64,000 nucleotides of DNA from Streptomyces omiyaensis (GCF_014650895.1 NZ_BMVV01000008.1:290471-354470); one strand, 5' to 3'; positions 42,949 to 51,119 are shown, numbered from the stretch's first letter. Notes: generated by a model not told the origin, from the letters alone. Numbers and translations are program-made.

Positions 42949-44133
42949 TTGAGCAGGTTGCGTTGGCTGACCGCTGGGGAGTCCCACGGACCCGCGCTGG
43001 TCGCGACGCTGGAGGGTCTTCCCGCCGGCGTCCCGGTCACCACCGAGCTGGTGGCGGACCACCTCGCGCGGCGGCGCCTCGGCTATGGGCGCGGCGCCCG
43101 GATGAAGTTCGAGCAGGACGAGATCACCTTCCTCGGTGGCGTCCGGCACGGCCTCTCCCTCGGGTCGCCGATCGCCGTGATGGTCGGCAACACCGAGTGG
43201 CCCAAGTGGGAGAAGGTCATGTCGGCCGACCCGGTCGACCCGTCCGAGCTCAAGGAGACCGGCCGCAACGCGCCGCTCACCCGGCCCCGGCCCGGTCACG
43301 CCGATCTGGCCGGCATGCAGAAGTACGGCTTCGACGAGGCCCGGCCGATCCTGGAGCGCGCCAGCGCCCGGGAGACCGCCGCCCGCGTCGCCCTCGGCGC
43401 CGTCGCCCGCTCCTTCCTCAAGGAGGCCGCCGGCATCGAGATCGTCTCGCACGTGATCGAGCTGGCCGCCGCCAAGGCCCCGTACGGCGTCTACCCGACC
43501 CCCGCCGACGTCGAGAAGCTCGACGCCGACCCGGTCCGCTGCCTCGACGCCGACGCGTCGAAGGCGATGGTCGCCGAGATCGACCAGGCCCACAAGGACG
43601 GCGACACCCTCGGCGGCGTCGTCGAGGTCCTCGCCTACGGCGTGCCCGTCGGCCTCGGCTCCCACGTGCACTGGGACCGCCGTCTCGACGCGCGGCTCGC
43701 CGCCGCGCTCATGGGCATCCAGGCCATCAAGGGCGTCGAGGTCGGCGACGGCTTCGACCTCGCCCGCGTGCCCGGCTCGCAGGCCCACGACGAGATCGTG
43801 AGGACCGAGGACGGCATCAAGCGCACCTCCGGCCGCTCCGGCGGCACCGAGGGCGGTCTCACCACCGGCGAGCTGCTGCGCGTCCGCGCCGCCATGAAGC
43901 CGATCGCGACCGTCCCGCGGGCGCTCGCCACCGTCGACGTCGCCACCGGCGAGGCCGCCGCCGCCCACCACCAGCGCTCCGACGTCTGCGCCGTCCCGGC
44001 CGCCGGCATCGTCGCCGAGGCCATGGTCGCCCTCGTCCTCGCCGACGCCGTCCTGGAGAAGTTCGGCGGGGACTCGGTCCCCGAGACCCGCCGCAACGTC
44101 CAGGGCTACCTCGACAACCTGCGCATCCGGTGA
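42949..44133 (+). CDS. aroC: Chorismate synthase
   Basis: 394 residues from TTG 42949 (GAGGAG nine bases before). Makes chorismate from EPSP using reduced FMN. Conserved: WLTAGESHGPAL, GRNAPLTRPRPGHAD, ASARETAARVALGAVAR, KRTSGRSGGTEGGLTTGE, and HHQRSDVCAVPAAG with the active-site His. First gene of aroC-aroK-aroB-aroQ, all joined by 4-base overlaps. Confidence 0.96.
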   Translation: MSRLRWLTAGESHGPALVATLEGLPAGVPVTTELVADHLARRRLGYGRGARMKFEQDEITFLGGVRHGLSLGSPIAVMVGNTEWPKWEKVMSADPVDPSELKETGRNAPLTRPRPGHADLAGMQKYGFDEARPILERASARETAARVALGAVARSFLKEAAGIEIVSHVIELAAAKAPYGVYPTPADVEKLDADPVRCLDADASKAMVAEIDQAHKDGDTLGGVVEVLAYGVPVGLGSHVHWDRRLDARLAAALMGIQAIKGVEVGDGFDLARVPGSQAHDEIVRTEDGIKRTSGRSGGTEGGLTTGELLRVRAAMKPIATVPRALATVDVATGEAAAAHHQRSDVCAVPAAGIVAEAMVALVLADAVLEKFGGDSVPETRRNVQGYLDNLRIR

Positions 44134-44648
44134 CCGGCGGCCCCCTGGTCGTCCTCGTCGGCCCGATGGGCTCCGGCAAGTCCACGGTGGGCGCGCTCCT
44201 GGCCGAACGGCTCGGCGCGCCCTACCGGGACACCGACGCCGACATCGTCGCCGCCGAGGGCCGCGAGATCTCCGACATCTTCGTCGAGGACGGCGAGGAG
44301 CGCTTCCGCGCCCTGGAGAAGGCCGCCGTCGCGCGGGCGCTCGCCGACCACGAGGGCGTCCTCGCCCTCGGCGGCGGCGCGGTCCTCGACGCCGACACCC
44401 GCGCCCTGCTGGCCGGCCGGCCCGTCGCGTACCTCTCGATGGACGTCGAGGAGGCGGTGCGCCGGGTCGGGCTCGGCGCGGCCCGCCCGCTGCTCGCGGT
44501 CAACCCGCGGCGCCAGTGGCGCGAGCTGATGGACGCCCGCCGCCACCTGTACGAAGAAGTCGCCCGTGCCGTGGTCGCCACCGACGCGCGCACCCCCGAA
44601 GAGGTCGCCGAGGCGGTCCTCGACGCACTGGAGTTGAAGGACGCATGA
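44130..44648 (+). CDS. aroK: Shikimate kinase
   Basis: 172 residues from GTG 44130, overlapping the aroC stop. Phosphorylates shikimate: Walker A GPMGSGKST, substrate-binding DTDADI, GGGAVL with the Arg lid (GAARPLL). Stop overlaps the aroB start. Confidence 0.95.
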   Translation: MTGGPLVVLVGPMGSGKSTVGALLAERLGAPYRDTDADIVAAEGREISDIFVEDGEERFRALEKAAVARALADHEGVLALGGGAVLDADTRALLAGRPVAYLSMDVEEAVRRVGLGAARPLLAVNPRRQWRELMDARRHLYEEVARAVVATDARTPEEVAEAVLDALELKDA

Positions 44649-45742
44649 CCACGGACCAGGAAGTGACCCGCATCCACGTCGGCGGCAGCGCGGGCACCGA
44701 TCCGTACGAGGTGCTGGTCGGCCGGCAGCTGCTCGGCGAACTGCCCGCCCTCATCGGCGACAAGGCCAGGCGGGTCGCCGTCATCCACCCCGAGGCGCTC
44801 GCCGGGACCGGCGAGGCGCTCCGCGAGGACCTGGCCGAGCAGGGGTACGAGGCCGTCGCCATCCAGGTGCCGAACGCCGAGGAGGCGAAGACCGCCGAGG
44901 TCGCCGCCTACTGCTGGAAGGCGCTCGGCCAGACCGGCTTCACCCGCACCGACGTCATCGTCGGCGTCGGCGGCGGCGCCACCACCGACCTGGCCGGCTT
45001 CGTCGCCGCGACCTGGCTGCGCGGCGTCCGGTGGATCGCCGTGCCGACCACCGTCCTCGGCATGGTCGACGCGGCCGTCGGCGGCAAGACCGGCATCAAC
45101 ACCGCCGAGGGCAAGAACCTCGTCGGCGCCTTCCACCCGCCGGCCGGCGTCCTGTGCGACCTCGCCGCGCTGGAGTCGCTGCCGGTGCACGACTTCGTCA
45201 GCGGGCTCGCCGAGATCATCAAGACCGGCTTCATCGCCGACCCGGTCATCCTCGACCTCATCGAGGAGGACCCGCAGGCGGCCCGCACGCCCGCCGGCCC
45301 GCACACCGCCGAGCTGATCGTCCGCTCCATCCAGGTCAAGGCCGACGTGGTCTCCGGCGACCTCAAGGAGTCCGGCCGCCGCGAGATCCTCAACTACGGG
45401 CACACCCTCGCGCACGCCATCGAGAAGAACGAGCGGTACAAGTGGCGCCACGGCGCCGCCGTCTCCGTCGGCATGGTCTTCGCCGCCGAGCTGGGCCGGC
45501 TCGCCGGCCGCCTCGACGACGCCACCGCCGACCGGCACCGCGCCGTCCTGGAATCCGTCGGCCTGCCGCTCACCTACCGCGGCGACCAGTGGCCCAAGCT
45601 CCTGGAGACGATGAAGCTGGACAAGAAGTCCCGCGGCGACCTGCTGCGCTTCATCGTCCTCGACGGGCTCGCCAAGCCGTCCGTCCTGGAGGGCCCGGAC
45701 CCGTCCGTCCTCATCGCCGCCTACGGGGAGCTCTCGGCATGA
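44645..45742 (+). CDS. aroB: 3-Dehydroquinate synthase
   Basis: 365 residues from ATG 44645. Converts DAHP to 3-dehydroquinate with NAD+ and a divalent metal. NAD-binding GVGGGATTDLAGFVAATWLRG, the core VPTTVLGMVDAAVGGKTGIN, metal ligands in GLAEIIKTG and NYGHTLAHAIE, and HGAAVSVGM. Overlaps aroK before and aroQ after. Confidence 0.96.
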   Translation: MTTDQEVTRIHVGGSAGTDPYEVLVGRQLLGELPALIGDKARRVAVIHPEALAGTGEALREDLAEQGYEAVAIQVPNAEEAKTAEVAAYCWKALGQTGFTRTDVIVGVGGGATTDLAGFVAATWLRGVRWIAVPTTVLGMVDAAVGGKTGINTAEGKNLVGAFHPPAGVLCDLAALESLPVHDFVSGLAEIIKTGFIADPVILDLIEEDPQAARTPAGPHTAELIVRSIQVKADVVSGDLKESGRREILNYGHTLAHAIEKNERYKWRHGAAVSVGMVFAAELGRLAGRLDDATADRHRAVLESVGLPLTYRGDQWPKLLETMKLDKKSRGDLLRFIVLDGLAKPSVLEGPDPSVLIAAYGELSA

Positions 45743-46191
45743 GCGCGCCGCGCCGCGTCCTGGTGCTGAACGGACCGAACCTCGGCCGGCTGGGCTCGCG
45801 CGAGCCCGACATCTACGGCGCCACCTCCTACAAGGGGCTCGTCGAGTCCTGCCGGGAGCTCGGCGGCGAGCTCGGCTTCGACGTCGAGGTCCGCGAGACC
45901 AACGACGAGGGCGAGATGATCCGCTGGCTGCACGAGGCGGCCGACGGACGGGTGCCGGTCGTGCTCAACCCGGGCGCCTTCACGCACTACTCGTACGGGA
46001 TGCGCGACGCGGCCGCGCAGCGCACCGCCCCGCTGATCGAGGTGCACATCTCGAACCCGTACACCCGCGAGGAGTTCCGGCACACCTCGGTGGTGGCCGC
46101 CGTGGCGACCGGCACCGTGGCGGGCTTCGGCATCGGCTCGTACCGGCTCGCCCTGCGCGCCCTCGCCGAGGAGCTCGACACCCCTTCCTGA
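45739..46191 (+). CDS. aroQ: Type II 3-dehydroquinate dehydratase
   Basis: 150 residues from ATG 45739. Dodecameric dehydratase: NGPNLGRLGSREPDIYG (lid Arg and catalytic Tyr), NPGAFTHYSYGMRDA, EVHISNPYTREEFRHTSV. Last gene of the aroCKBQ operon; a hairpin follows 17 bases later. Confidence 0.95.
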   Translation: MSAPRRVLVLNGPNLGRLGSREPDIYGATSYKGLVESCRELGGELGFDVEVRETNDEGEMIRWLHEAADGRVPVVLNPGAFTHYSYGMRDAAAQRTAPLIEVHISNPYTREEFRHTSVVAAVATGTVAGFGIGSYRLALRALAEELDTPS

Positions 46192-46208
46192 GCGGTACGC
46201 GGGACCCC

Positions 46209-46236
46209 GGGGCGGTCGCCGTGAGGCGGCCGCCCC
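46209..46236 (+). terminator. Terminator after aroQ with a GTGA tetraloop
   Basis: GGGGCGGTCGCC pairs with GGCGGCCGCCCC (one T-G wobble) around GTGA, a GNRA-type tetraloop. It begins 18 bases after the aroQ stop. Confidence 0.75.
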
Positions 46237-46411
46237 TCGCGCGCGGTCCGGTCCGCCGCGGCCGGGCACTTTCGGCGGGGTCCCACCCGTTCCCCGAGCG
46301 GGCGGAGGGGGCGGTAACGTTTTGGCATCACCGGGCGACCGGGGCGGGGCCGGCGGCACCGGACCGGCCGCCCCGACGACGCACCAGGCCGACGAGACGG
46401 AGTGGCACCGG

Positions 46412-47308
46412 ATGCAGCACGCAGTGGGGGGACCGCTGCCACCGCCCGAGCAGCCGGGCCGGGCGCCCGGCCCGGCCCCGGCCGGCGGACACGGCCCCGT
46501 ACCCCCGCCCCCGCAGACCGCGCCCTACCCGGGGCCGCCGTCCGGCGCGCCCGGCGGCCGGCTCGGGGTGCACCCCGCCGTGCAGCCCGGACCGCCCCCG
46601 CCGTCCGCGCAGGGGCCCGGCGGTCCCGGCTGGGGCGCGGCCCCCGGAGCCGTACCGCCGCCCGCCCCCGGGGCCGTGTCCCCGCACGTCACCGGGGCCG
46701 TGCCGCTGGCGCCCCCGATGCCGCTCTTCGAGCACCGGCCCGGCACCGGGACCGCCACCCTCGCGGTGCTGCTCATCGGGCCGGCCGGCGCGGGCAAGAC
46801 CACGGTCGCCCGGCACTGGGCGCGCCGGCGGCCGGTCCCCACCGCCCACATCAGCCTCGACGACGTGCGGGAGTGGGTCTGCTCCGGCTTCGCCGACCCG
46901 CAGTCGGGGTGGAACGAGCACTCCGAGGCCCAGTACCGGCTGGCCCGCCGCACCTGCGGCTTCGCCGCCCGCAACTTCCTCGCCAACGGCATCTCCTGCA
47001 TCCTCGACGACGCCGTCTTCCCCGACCGGCCCGTCGTCGGCCTCGGCGGCTGGAAGCGGCACGTCGGCCCCGGCCTGCTGCCGGTGGTCCTGCTGCCCGG
47101 TCTGGAGGTCGTCCTGGAGCGCAACGCCCAGCGCTCCGGCAACCGGCGCCTCTCCGACGAGGAGGTCGCCGCCATCCACGGCCGGATGGCCGGCTGGTAC
47201 GGCTCCGGGCTGCCGATCATCGACAACTCCGCGCTCGACGTGGAGGCCACCGCCCGGCTCCTCGACGAGGCCCTGGCCCGGGCGATAGCCGCGCCGCCCG
47301 CCGGCTGA
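46412..47308 (+). CDS. P-loop kinase of polynucleotide-kinase/zeta-like type
   Basis: 298 residues from ATG 46412. The first ~105 residues are almost only Pro, Gly and Ala, probably disordered. The kinase domain follows: Walker A GPAGAGKTT (123-131), SLDDVREW (148-155), which resembles the substrate Asp motif of polynucleotide and zeta-type kinases, a Walker B-like CILDDAVFP, and the lid RSGNRRLSDEEVAAIHGRM with several Arg. The substrate is unknown. A TAACGT box (46314-46319) may be its -10. It sits between the aro operon and the M24 gene; no antitoxin-like partner gene is visible. Confidence 0.78.
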   Translation: MQHAVGGPLPPPEQPGRAPGPAPAGGHGPVPPPPQTAPYPGPPSGAPGGRLGVHPAVQPGPPPPSAQGPGGPGWGAAPGAVPPPAPGAVSPHVTGAVPLAPPMPLFEHRPGTGTATLAVLLIGPAGAGKTTVARHWARRRPVPTAHISLDDVREWVCSGFADPQSGWNEHSEAQYRLARRTCGFAARNFLANGISCILDDAVFPDRPVVGLGGWKRHVGPGLLPVVLLPGLEVVLERNAQRSGNRRLSDEEVAAIHGRMAGWYGSGLPIIDNSALDVEATARLLDEALARAIAAPPAG

Positions 47309-47316
47309 CCGGCGAG

Positions 47317-47354
47317 CCCTCCCCGGTCGGACGCCGCCGACAGGCCGGGGAGGG
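47317..47354 (+). terminator. Terminator after the P-loop kinase gene
   Basis: CCCTCCCCGG (47317-47326) pairs perfectly with CCGGGGAGGG (47345-47354), just after the kinase stop and just before the next promoter. Confidence 0.7.
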
Positions 47355-47364
47355 GACCGGCTCG

Positions 47365-47370
47365 TAGGCT
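47365..47370 (+). promoter_or_regulatory. -10 element for a leaderless M24 homologue mRNA
   Basis: TAGGCT ends exactly seven bases before the ATG at 47378 and there is no Shine-Dalgarno sequence, so transcription probably starts at the A of the ATG. Confidence 0.5.
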
Positions 47371-47377
47371 CGGAGAC

Positions 47378-48490
47378 ATGTCACAGGTGTATGCGGACCG
47401 CCGGGTCAGGCTGCGCGACCGGGTCGCGGCAGCGGGCAGCGCGGCGGCCCTGGTGTCCCGTCCCGCCAACGTCCGCTATCTCGCGGGCGGCGCCCCGCCC
47501 GGCGCCGTGCTGCTGGTCGGCCCCGAGCCCGGCGCCGACCTGCTGGTCCGGCCCGCCGCGGTCGAGGGCGAGCCGCTCGACGGGCGGCTGGACGAACTGC
47601 TCCGGCAGCAGCAGCTCCCGCTCGGCGGCGGCGATCCGGCCGTCGCCGCCGCCGAGCTCGCCCGCCGGTCCGGAGCCGACGGGCTCGCCGTGGAGGAGCA
47701 CGACCTGACGGTGGCCCGCCACCGCAGCCTCGGGGCCGCCGCCCCCGGGCTCCGCCTCGGCGACCTCTCCTGCGCCGTCGAGCAGCTCCGGGTGGTGAAG
47801 GACGAGGACGAGATCGCCTGTCTGCGGATCGCCGCCGAGATCGCCGACCAGGCCCTCGGGGAGCTCCTGGAGTCGATCCTGGTCGGCCGCACCGAGCGCC
47901 ACCTCGCCCTCGAACTGGAGCGGCGGCTCGTCGACCACGGCGCCGACGGGGCCGCCTTCGCGACCTCGGTGGCCACCGGACCCCACTCCGGCAGGCGCGG
48001 CCACCGCCCCACCGACCGCCGGGTCGAGGAGGGCGACTTCCTGTCGGTCTGCCTCGGCGCGGACTACCGCGGCTACCGCTGCGAGATCGGGCGGACCTTC
48101 GTCATCGGCACCGCTCCGGCCGACTGGCAGATCGAGCTGTACGACCTCGTCTTCGCCGCCCAGCGGGCCGGGCGGGAGTCCCTGGTGCCCGGTGCCGAGT
48201 ACCGCGACGTGGACCGCGCGGCCCGCCAGATCCTCGACGCCGGGGGCCACGCGGGGACCGCCGTACCCCTCACCGGACACGGGGTGGGGCTCGAAATCGA
48301 CGAGGACCCGCAGCTCTCCCCCTCGGCCATGGGTAAACTGGACGCTTGTGTGCCGGTCACCGTCGAACCGGGGGTCCACCTCCCGGGCCGGGGCGGGGTC
48401 CGGATCGATGACACGCTCGTCGTGCGCCAGGAGGCGGACGGCGGACCCGAGCTACTCACCATCACGACCAAGGAGCTGCTCGCGCTGTAG
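47378..48490 (+). CDS. M24 (aminopeptidase P/prolidase) family protein with altered metal ligands
   Basis: 370 residues. The N-terminal creatinase-like domain (to ~145) starts RVRLRDRVAAAGSAA; the pita-bread domain follows. Of the five usual metal ligands, two are kept: H301 in GHGVGLEID and E330 in TVEPG. The other three are changed: the first Asp is C225 (SVCLG), the second Asp is E236 (YRCEIGRTF), and the last Glu is D344 (RIDDTL). So it may bind a different metal, be weakly active, or be a non-catalytic relative. It lies directly before efp, as often seen in actinobacteria, where it is generally annotated as an Xaa-Pro peptidase. Confidence 0.85.
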   Translation: MSQVYADRRVRLRDRVAAAGSAAALVSRPANVRYLAGGAPPGAVLLVGPEPGADLLVRPAAVEGEPLDGRLDELLRQQQLPLGGGDPAVAAAELARRSGADGLAVEEHDLTVARHRSLGAAAPGLRLGDLSCAVEQLRVVKDEDEIACLRIAAEIADQALGELLESILVGRTERHLALELERRLVDHGADGAAFATSVATGPHSGRRGHRPTDRRVEEGDFLSVCLGADYRGYRCEIGRTFVIGTAPADWQIELYDLVFAAQRAGRESLVPGAEYRDVDRAARQILDAGGHAGTAVPLTGHGVGLEIDEDPQLSPSAMGKLDACVPVTVEPGVHLPGRGGVRIDDTLVVRQEADGGPELLTITTKELLAL

Positions 48491-48538
48491 CGCGTGGCCG
48501 GCCCGTTGGTCCACGTCAGTCCAGGAGATTCCGCAACC

Positions 48539-49105
48539 GTGGCTTCCACGAACGACCTCAAGAACGGCATGGTGCTCAAGCTCGACGGGGGCCAGCTCTG
48601 GTCCGTCGTCGAGTTCCAGCACGTCAAGCCCGGCAAGGGCCCGGCCTTCGTGCGCACCAAGCTCAAGAACGTGCTGTCCGGCAAGGTCGTCGACAAGACC
48701 TTCAACGCCGGCGTGAAGGTGGAGACCGCGAACGTCGACAAGCGCGACATGCAGTTCTCCTACATGGACGGCGACTACTTCGTCTTCATGGACCTGGACA
48801 CCTACGACCAGCTCCACATCGACCGCAAGGTCGTCGGCGACGCCGCCAACTTCCTCATCGAGGGCTTCACCGCGCTCGTCGCGCAGAACGAGGGCTCCGT
48901 GCTCTACGTCGAGCTGCCGGCCGCGGTCGAGCTGGTCATCGCCGAGACCGAGCCGGGCGTCCAGGGCGACCGCTCCACCGGTGGCACCAAGCCCGCCAAG
49001 CTGGAGACCGGCCACGAGATCCAGGTCCCGCTCTTCATCACCACCGGTGAGAAGGTCAAGGTCGACACCCGCACCAGCGACTACCTCGGCCGGGTGAACA
49101 GCTAA
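48539..49105 (+). CDS. efp: Elongation factor P
   Basis: 188 residues from GTG 48539 (AGGAG upstream), the canonical length. Rescues ribosomes stalled at polyproline. Three beta-barrel domains: KOW-like N-terminal ASTNDLKNGMVLKLDGGQ with the loop KPGKGPAF whose tip Lys contacts the P-site tRNA, the OB domain, and the C-terminal GHEIQVPLFITTGEKVKV. No modification enzyme gene (epmA, earP or ymfI type) is adjacent. nusB follows after two bases. Confidence 0.96.
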   Translation: MASTNDLKNGMVLKLDGGQLWSVVEFQHVKPGKGPAFVRTKLKNVLSGKVVDKTFNAGVKVETANVDKRDMQFSYMDGDYFVFMDLDTYDQLHIDRKVVGDAANFLIEGFTALVAQNEGSVLYVELPAAVELVIAETEPGVQGDRSTGGTKPAKLETGHEIQVPLFITTGEKVKVDTRTSDYLGRVNS

Positions 49106-49107
49106 CC

Positions 49108-49545
49108 GTGGCCGCCCGGAGCAAGGCCCGCAGGCGGGCCTTCCAGATCCTGTTCGAGGCCGACCAGCGCGGCACTTCGGTGCAGGAGGTCCTCGCGGAC
49201 CAGATCCGGCTCCACCGTGCCGACGAGCGCCAGCCCGCGGTCGGTGACTTCACCATGCAGCTGGTCGAGGGGTACGCCCAGTACGTGGCCCGGATCGACG
49301 AGCTCATCGCCACCTACGCGGTGGACTGGGACCTCGACCGGATGCCGGCCGCCGACCGCAGCATCGTGCGCCTCGGCGCGTACGAGCTGATCTGGGAGGA
49401 CGGCACCCCGGACGCGGTGGCGATCGACGAGGCGGTGCAGCTCGCCAAGGAGTTCTCCACGGACGACTCCCCGTCCTTCGTCAACGGCCTCCTCGGGCGC
49501 TTCAAGGACCTGAAGCCCCGACTGCGCCGGGACGCGGACGCCTAG
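49108..49545 (+). CDS. nusB: Transcription antitermination protein NusB
   Basis: 145 residues from GTG 49108. All-helical protein that binds boxA RNA with S10 during rRNA transcription. ARSKARRRAFQILFEADQRG at the start, RSIVRLGAYELIW in the middle, DEAVQLAKEFSTDDSPSFVNGLLG at the end. Two bases after efp; closed by a strong terminator. Confidence 0.95.
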   Translation: MAARSKARRRAFQILFEADQRGTSVQEVLADQIRLHRADERQPAVGDFTMQLVEGYAQYVARIDELIATYAVDWDLDRMPAADRSIVRLGAYELIWEDGTPDAVAIDEAVQLAKEFSTDDSPSFVNGLLGRFKDLKPRLRRDADA

Positions 49546-49560
49546 TCCCGCACGGCTCGT

Positions 49561-49600
49561 CGAAGGGGCCCGCAGCACCTCGGTGCCGCGGGCCCCTTCG
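49561..49600 (+). terminator. Terminator after nusB
   Basis: CGAAGGGGCCCGC (49561-49573) pairs perfectly with GCGGGCCCCTTCG (49588-49600); the 14-base loop adds a GCAC/GTGC pair. Confidence 0.85.
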
Positions 49601-49727
49601 CGTACCCCCGGACTTTTCTGCGGGCGTTCGCCCGTACGGGTGAGATGGGGCGCTCCGTGAACGGGAAAGCAGACGGGAGGCGGACGGGAAAGCGCGGGGG
49701 CGGCGGACGGGGAGCGGACGGGAAAAG

Positions 49728-49768
49728 CGCCGGGCCCGTGGCGTCGGATGACGTCCACGGGCCCGGCG
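49728..49768 (-). terminator. Terminator after bldD
   Basis: CGCCGGGCCCGTGG (49728-49741) pairs with CCACGGGCCCGGCG (49755-49768). Read leftwards it is followed by CTTTTCC, giving the T-rich tail of an intrinsic terminator 31 bases after the bldD stop. Confidence 0.85.
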
Positions 49769-49798
49769 GCACGTTTCTGCAGAAGTGTCCGCGAGGAG

Positions 49799-50299
49799 TC
49801 AGTTCTCCTCGTGGGCGACCGCGCGGCGCGCGTCCGCGTCGAGCACGCCCCAGCTGATCAGCTGCTCGGTGAGGACCGAGGGGGACTGGTCGTAGATCAC
49901 GGCCAGGGTGCGCAGGTCGTCCTGGCGGATCGACAGCACCTTGCCGTTGTAGTCGCCGCGCTGGGACTGGATCGTCGCCGCGTAGCGCTGGAGCGGGCCG
50001 GCCTTCTCCTGCGGGACGTGGGCGAGGCGCTCCAGGTCCAGGACCAGCTTCGGCGGGGGCTCGGCGGCGCCGCCGGGGGTCGTGCCGGGCAGCAGCTCCT
50101 GCACGGGCACCCCGTAGAAGTCCGCCAGCTCGGCCAGGCGCTGCACGGTCACGGCGCGGTCGCCGCGCTCGTACGAGCCGACCACGACGGCCTTCCAGCG
50201 GCCCTGGGACTTCTCCTCCACCCCGTGGAGGGACAGGCCCTGCTGGGTGCGGATGGCGCGGAGTTTGGCCCCGAGCTGCTTTGCGTATTCGCTGGACAT
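49799..50299 (-). CDS. bldD: Developmental master regulator BldD
   Basis: 166 residues. In Streptomyces, BldD with a c-di-GMP tetramer bridging two monomers represses sporulation genes during vegetative growth. The N-terminal XRE-type HTH runs from about 8 to 70 (LGAKLRAIRTQQGLSL; VVGSYERGDRAVTV). The C-terminal domain has the two-part c-di-GMP motif R114-G-D116 and R125-QD-D128, at exactly the residue numbers known for the S. coelicolor/S. venezuelae protein. It is divergent from pyrR, and a candidate BldD box lies in its own upstream region, fitting autoregulation. Confidence 0.95.
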   Translation of the reverse strand: MSSEYAKQLGAKLRAIRTQQGLSLHGVEEKSQGRWKAVVVGSYERGDRAVTVQRLAELADFYGVPVQELLPGTTPGGAAEPPPKLVLDLERLAHVPQEKAGPLQRYAATIQSQRGDYNGKVLSIRQDDLRTLAVIYDQSPSVLTEQLISWGVLDADARRAVAHEEN

Positions 50300-50345
50300 A
50301 ACGCTCCCGGACGCTGTGACGACATGCGGCTGCGCCGCGCGGCTG

Positions 50346-50365
50346 GTAACTCACTGTGAGGTTAC
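50346..50365 (-). promoter_or_regulatory. Candidate BldD operator upstream of bldD
   Basis: GTAACTCACTGTGAGGTTAC is a near-perfect inverted repeat with the core CTCACTGTGAG, similar to the reported BldD target (AGTGA-type half-sites facing TCAC). It is 47 bases upstream of the bldD start. BldD is known to bind its own promoter; this position as the site is inference. Confidence 0.5.
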
Positions 50366-50484
50366 GCAGCGTTACTCTTTCCCGTCAAGCCGAAAGAGGC
50401 TCGCCACCCCCTCCCGGGGGACGTCCCGCCGCAGGTCGCGGCGGGGGAGCGGGGTCCGCGGAAAGCCCGTGCGAGTCGCCCTGC

Positions 50485-50545
50485 TAAAGTGGACGCCGTA
50501 CATCCGACGTCCTTTAAGGTCCGTCCCGTGAGGCGGAGAAGGAGG
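50485..50545 (+). promoter_or_regulatory. pyrR leader with PyrR-binding hairpin over the ribosome-binding site
   Basis: TAAAGT (50485-50490) is a -10 candidate. Further on, CCTT (50511-50514) can pair with AAGG (50539-50542), and TCCG (50520-50523) with CGGA (50534-50537), leaving the loop TCCCGTGAGG (50524-50533). The loop and bulged purines match the known PyrR-binding consensus (UCCxGUGAGGC). The lower stem includes the Shine-Dalgarno AAGGAGG (50539-50545). In M. smegmatis PyrR represses translation through such a site; the same is expected here. Confidence 0.75.
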
Positions 50546-50555
50546 TCCTTTTCCC

Positions 50556-51119
50556 ATGGACACGCAAGAGCACACCGATGCGGCGCGGCCCGTTCTCGAG
50601 GCCCCCGACATCGCCCGGGTCCTGACCCGGATCGCCCACGAGATCGTCGAACGCGCCAAGGGCGCCGACGATGTGGTCCTCCTCGGCATCCCCACCCGCG
50701 GCGTCTTCCTCGCCCGCCGGCTCGCCGAGAAGCTCGCCTCGATCACCGGCACCGAGGTGCCGGTCGGTTCCCTCGACATCACCATGTACCGCGACGACCT
50801 GCGGATGAAGCCGGCGCGTGCCATCGGCCGCACCGAGATCCCCGCGGACGGCGTCGACGGCCGCCTCGTCGTCCTCGTCGACGACGTCCTCTTCTCGGGC
50901 CGCACCATCCGCGCCGCCCTCGACGCCCTCGGCGACATCGGCCGCCCCCGCGCGGTCCAGCTCGCCGTCCTCGTCGACCGCGGCCACCGCGAGCTCCCGA
51001 TCCGCGCCGACTACGTCGGCAAGAACCTCCCCACGTCGCTGCGGGAGACCGTCAAGGTCCAGCTCGCCGAGGAGGACGGTCGCGACACCGTGCTGCTCGG
51101 CGGCAAGCCCGCCCTCTAG
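50556..51119 (+). CDS. pyrR: PyrR: pyr mRNA-binding regulator and uracil phosphoribosyltransferase
   Basis: 187 residues from ATG 50556. PRTase fold with the PRPP loop VLVDDVLFSGRTIRAA, GIPTRGVFLARRLAEKL, and the basic RNA-binding surface around RDDLRMKPAR. Binds the leader hairpin when UMP/UTP is plentiful and shuts the pyr operon. First gene of pyrR-pyrB-pyrC-(membrane protein)-carA-carB. Confidence 0.94.
   Translation: MDTQEHTDAARPVLEAPDIARVLTRIAHEIVERAKGADDVVLLGIPTRGVFLARRLAEKLASITGTEVPVGSLDITMYRDDLRMKPARAIGRTEIPADGVDGRLVVLVDDVLFSGRTIRAALDALGDIGRPRAVQLAVLVDRGHRELPIRADYVGKNLPTSLRETVKVQLAEEDGRDTVLLGGKPAL

Noticed and set aside
46322..46411. Alternative TTG start adding 30 residues to the P-loop kinase
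   Set aside because: It would lie almost on the -10-like TAACGT and has no ribosome-binding site; ATG 46412 is preceded by GGAG.
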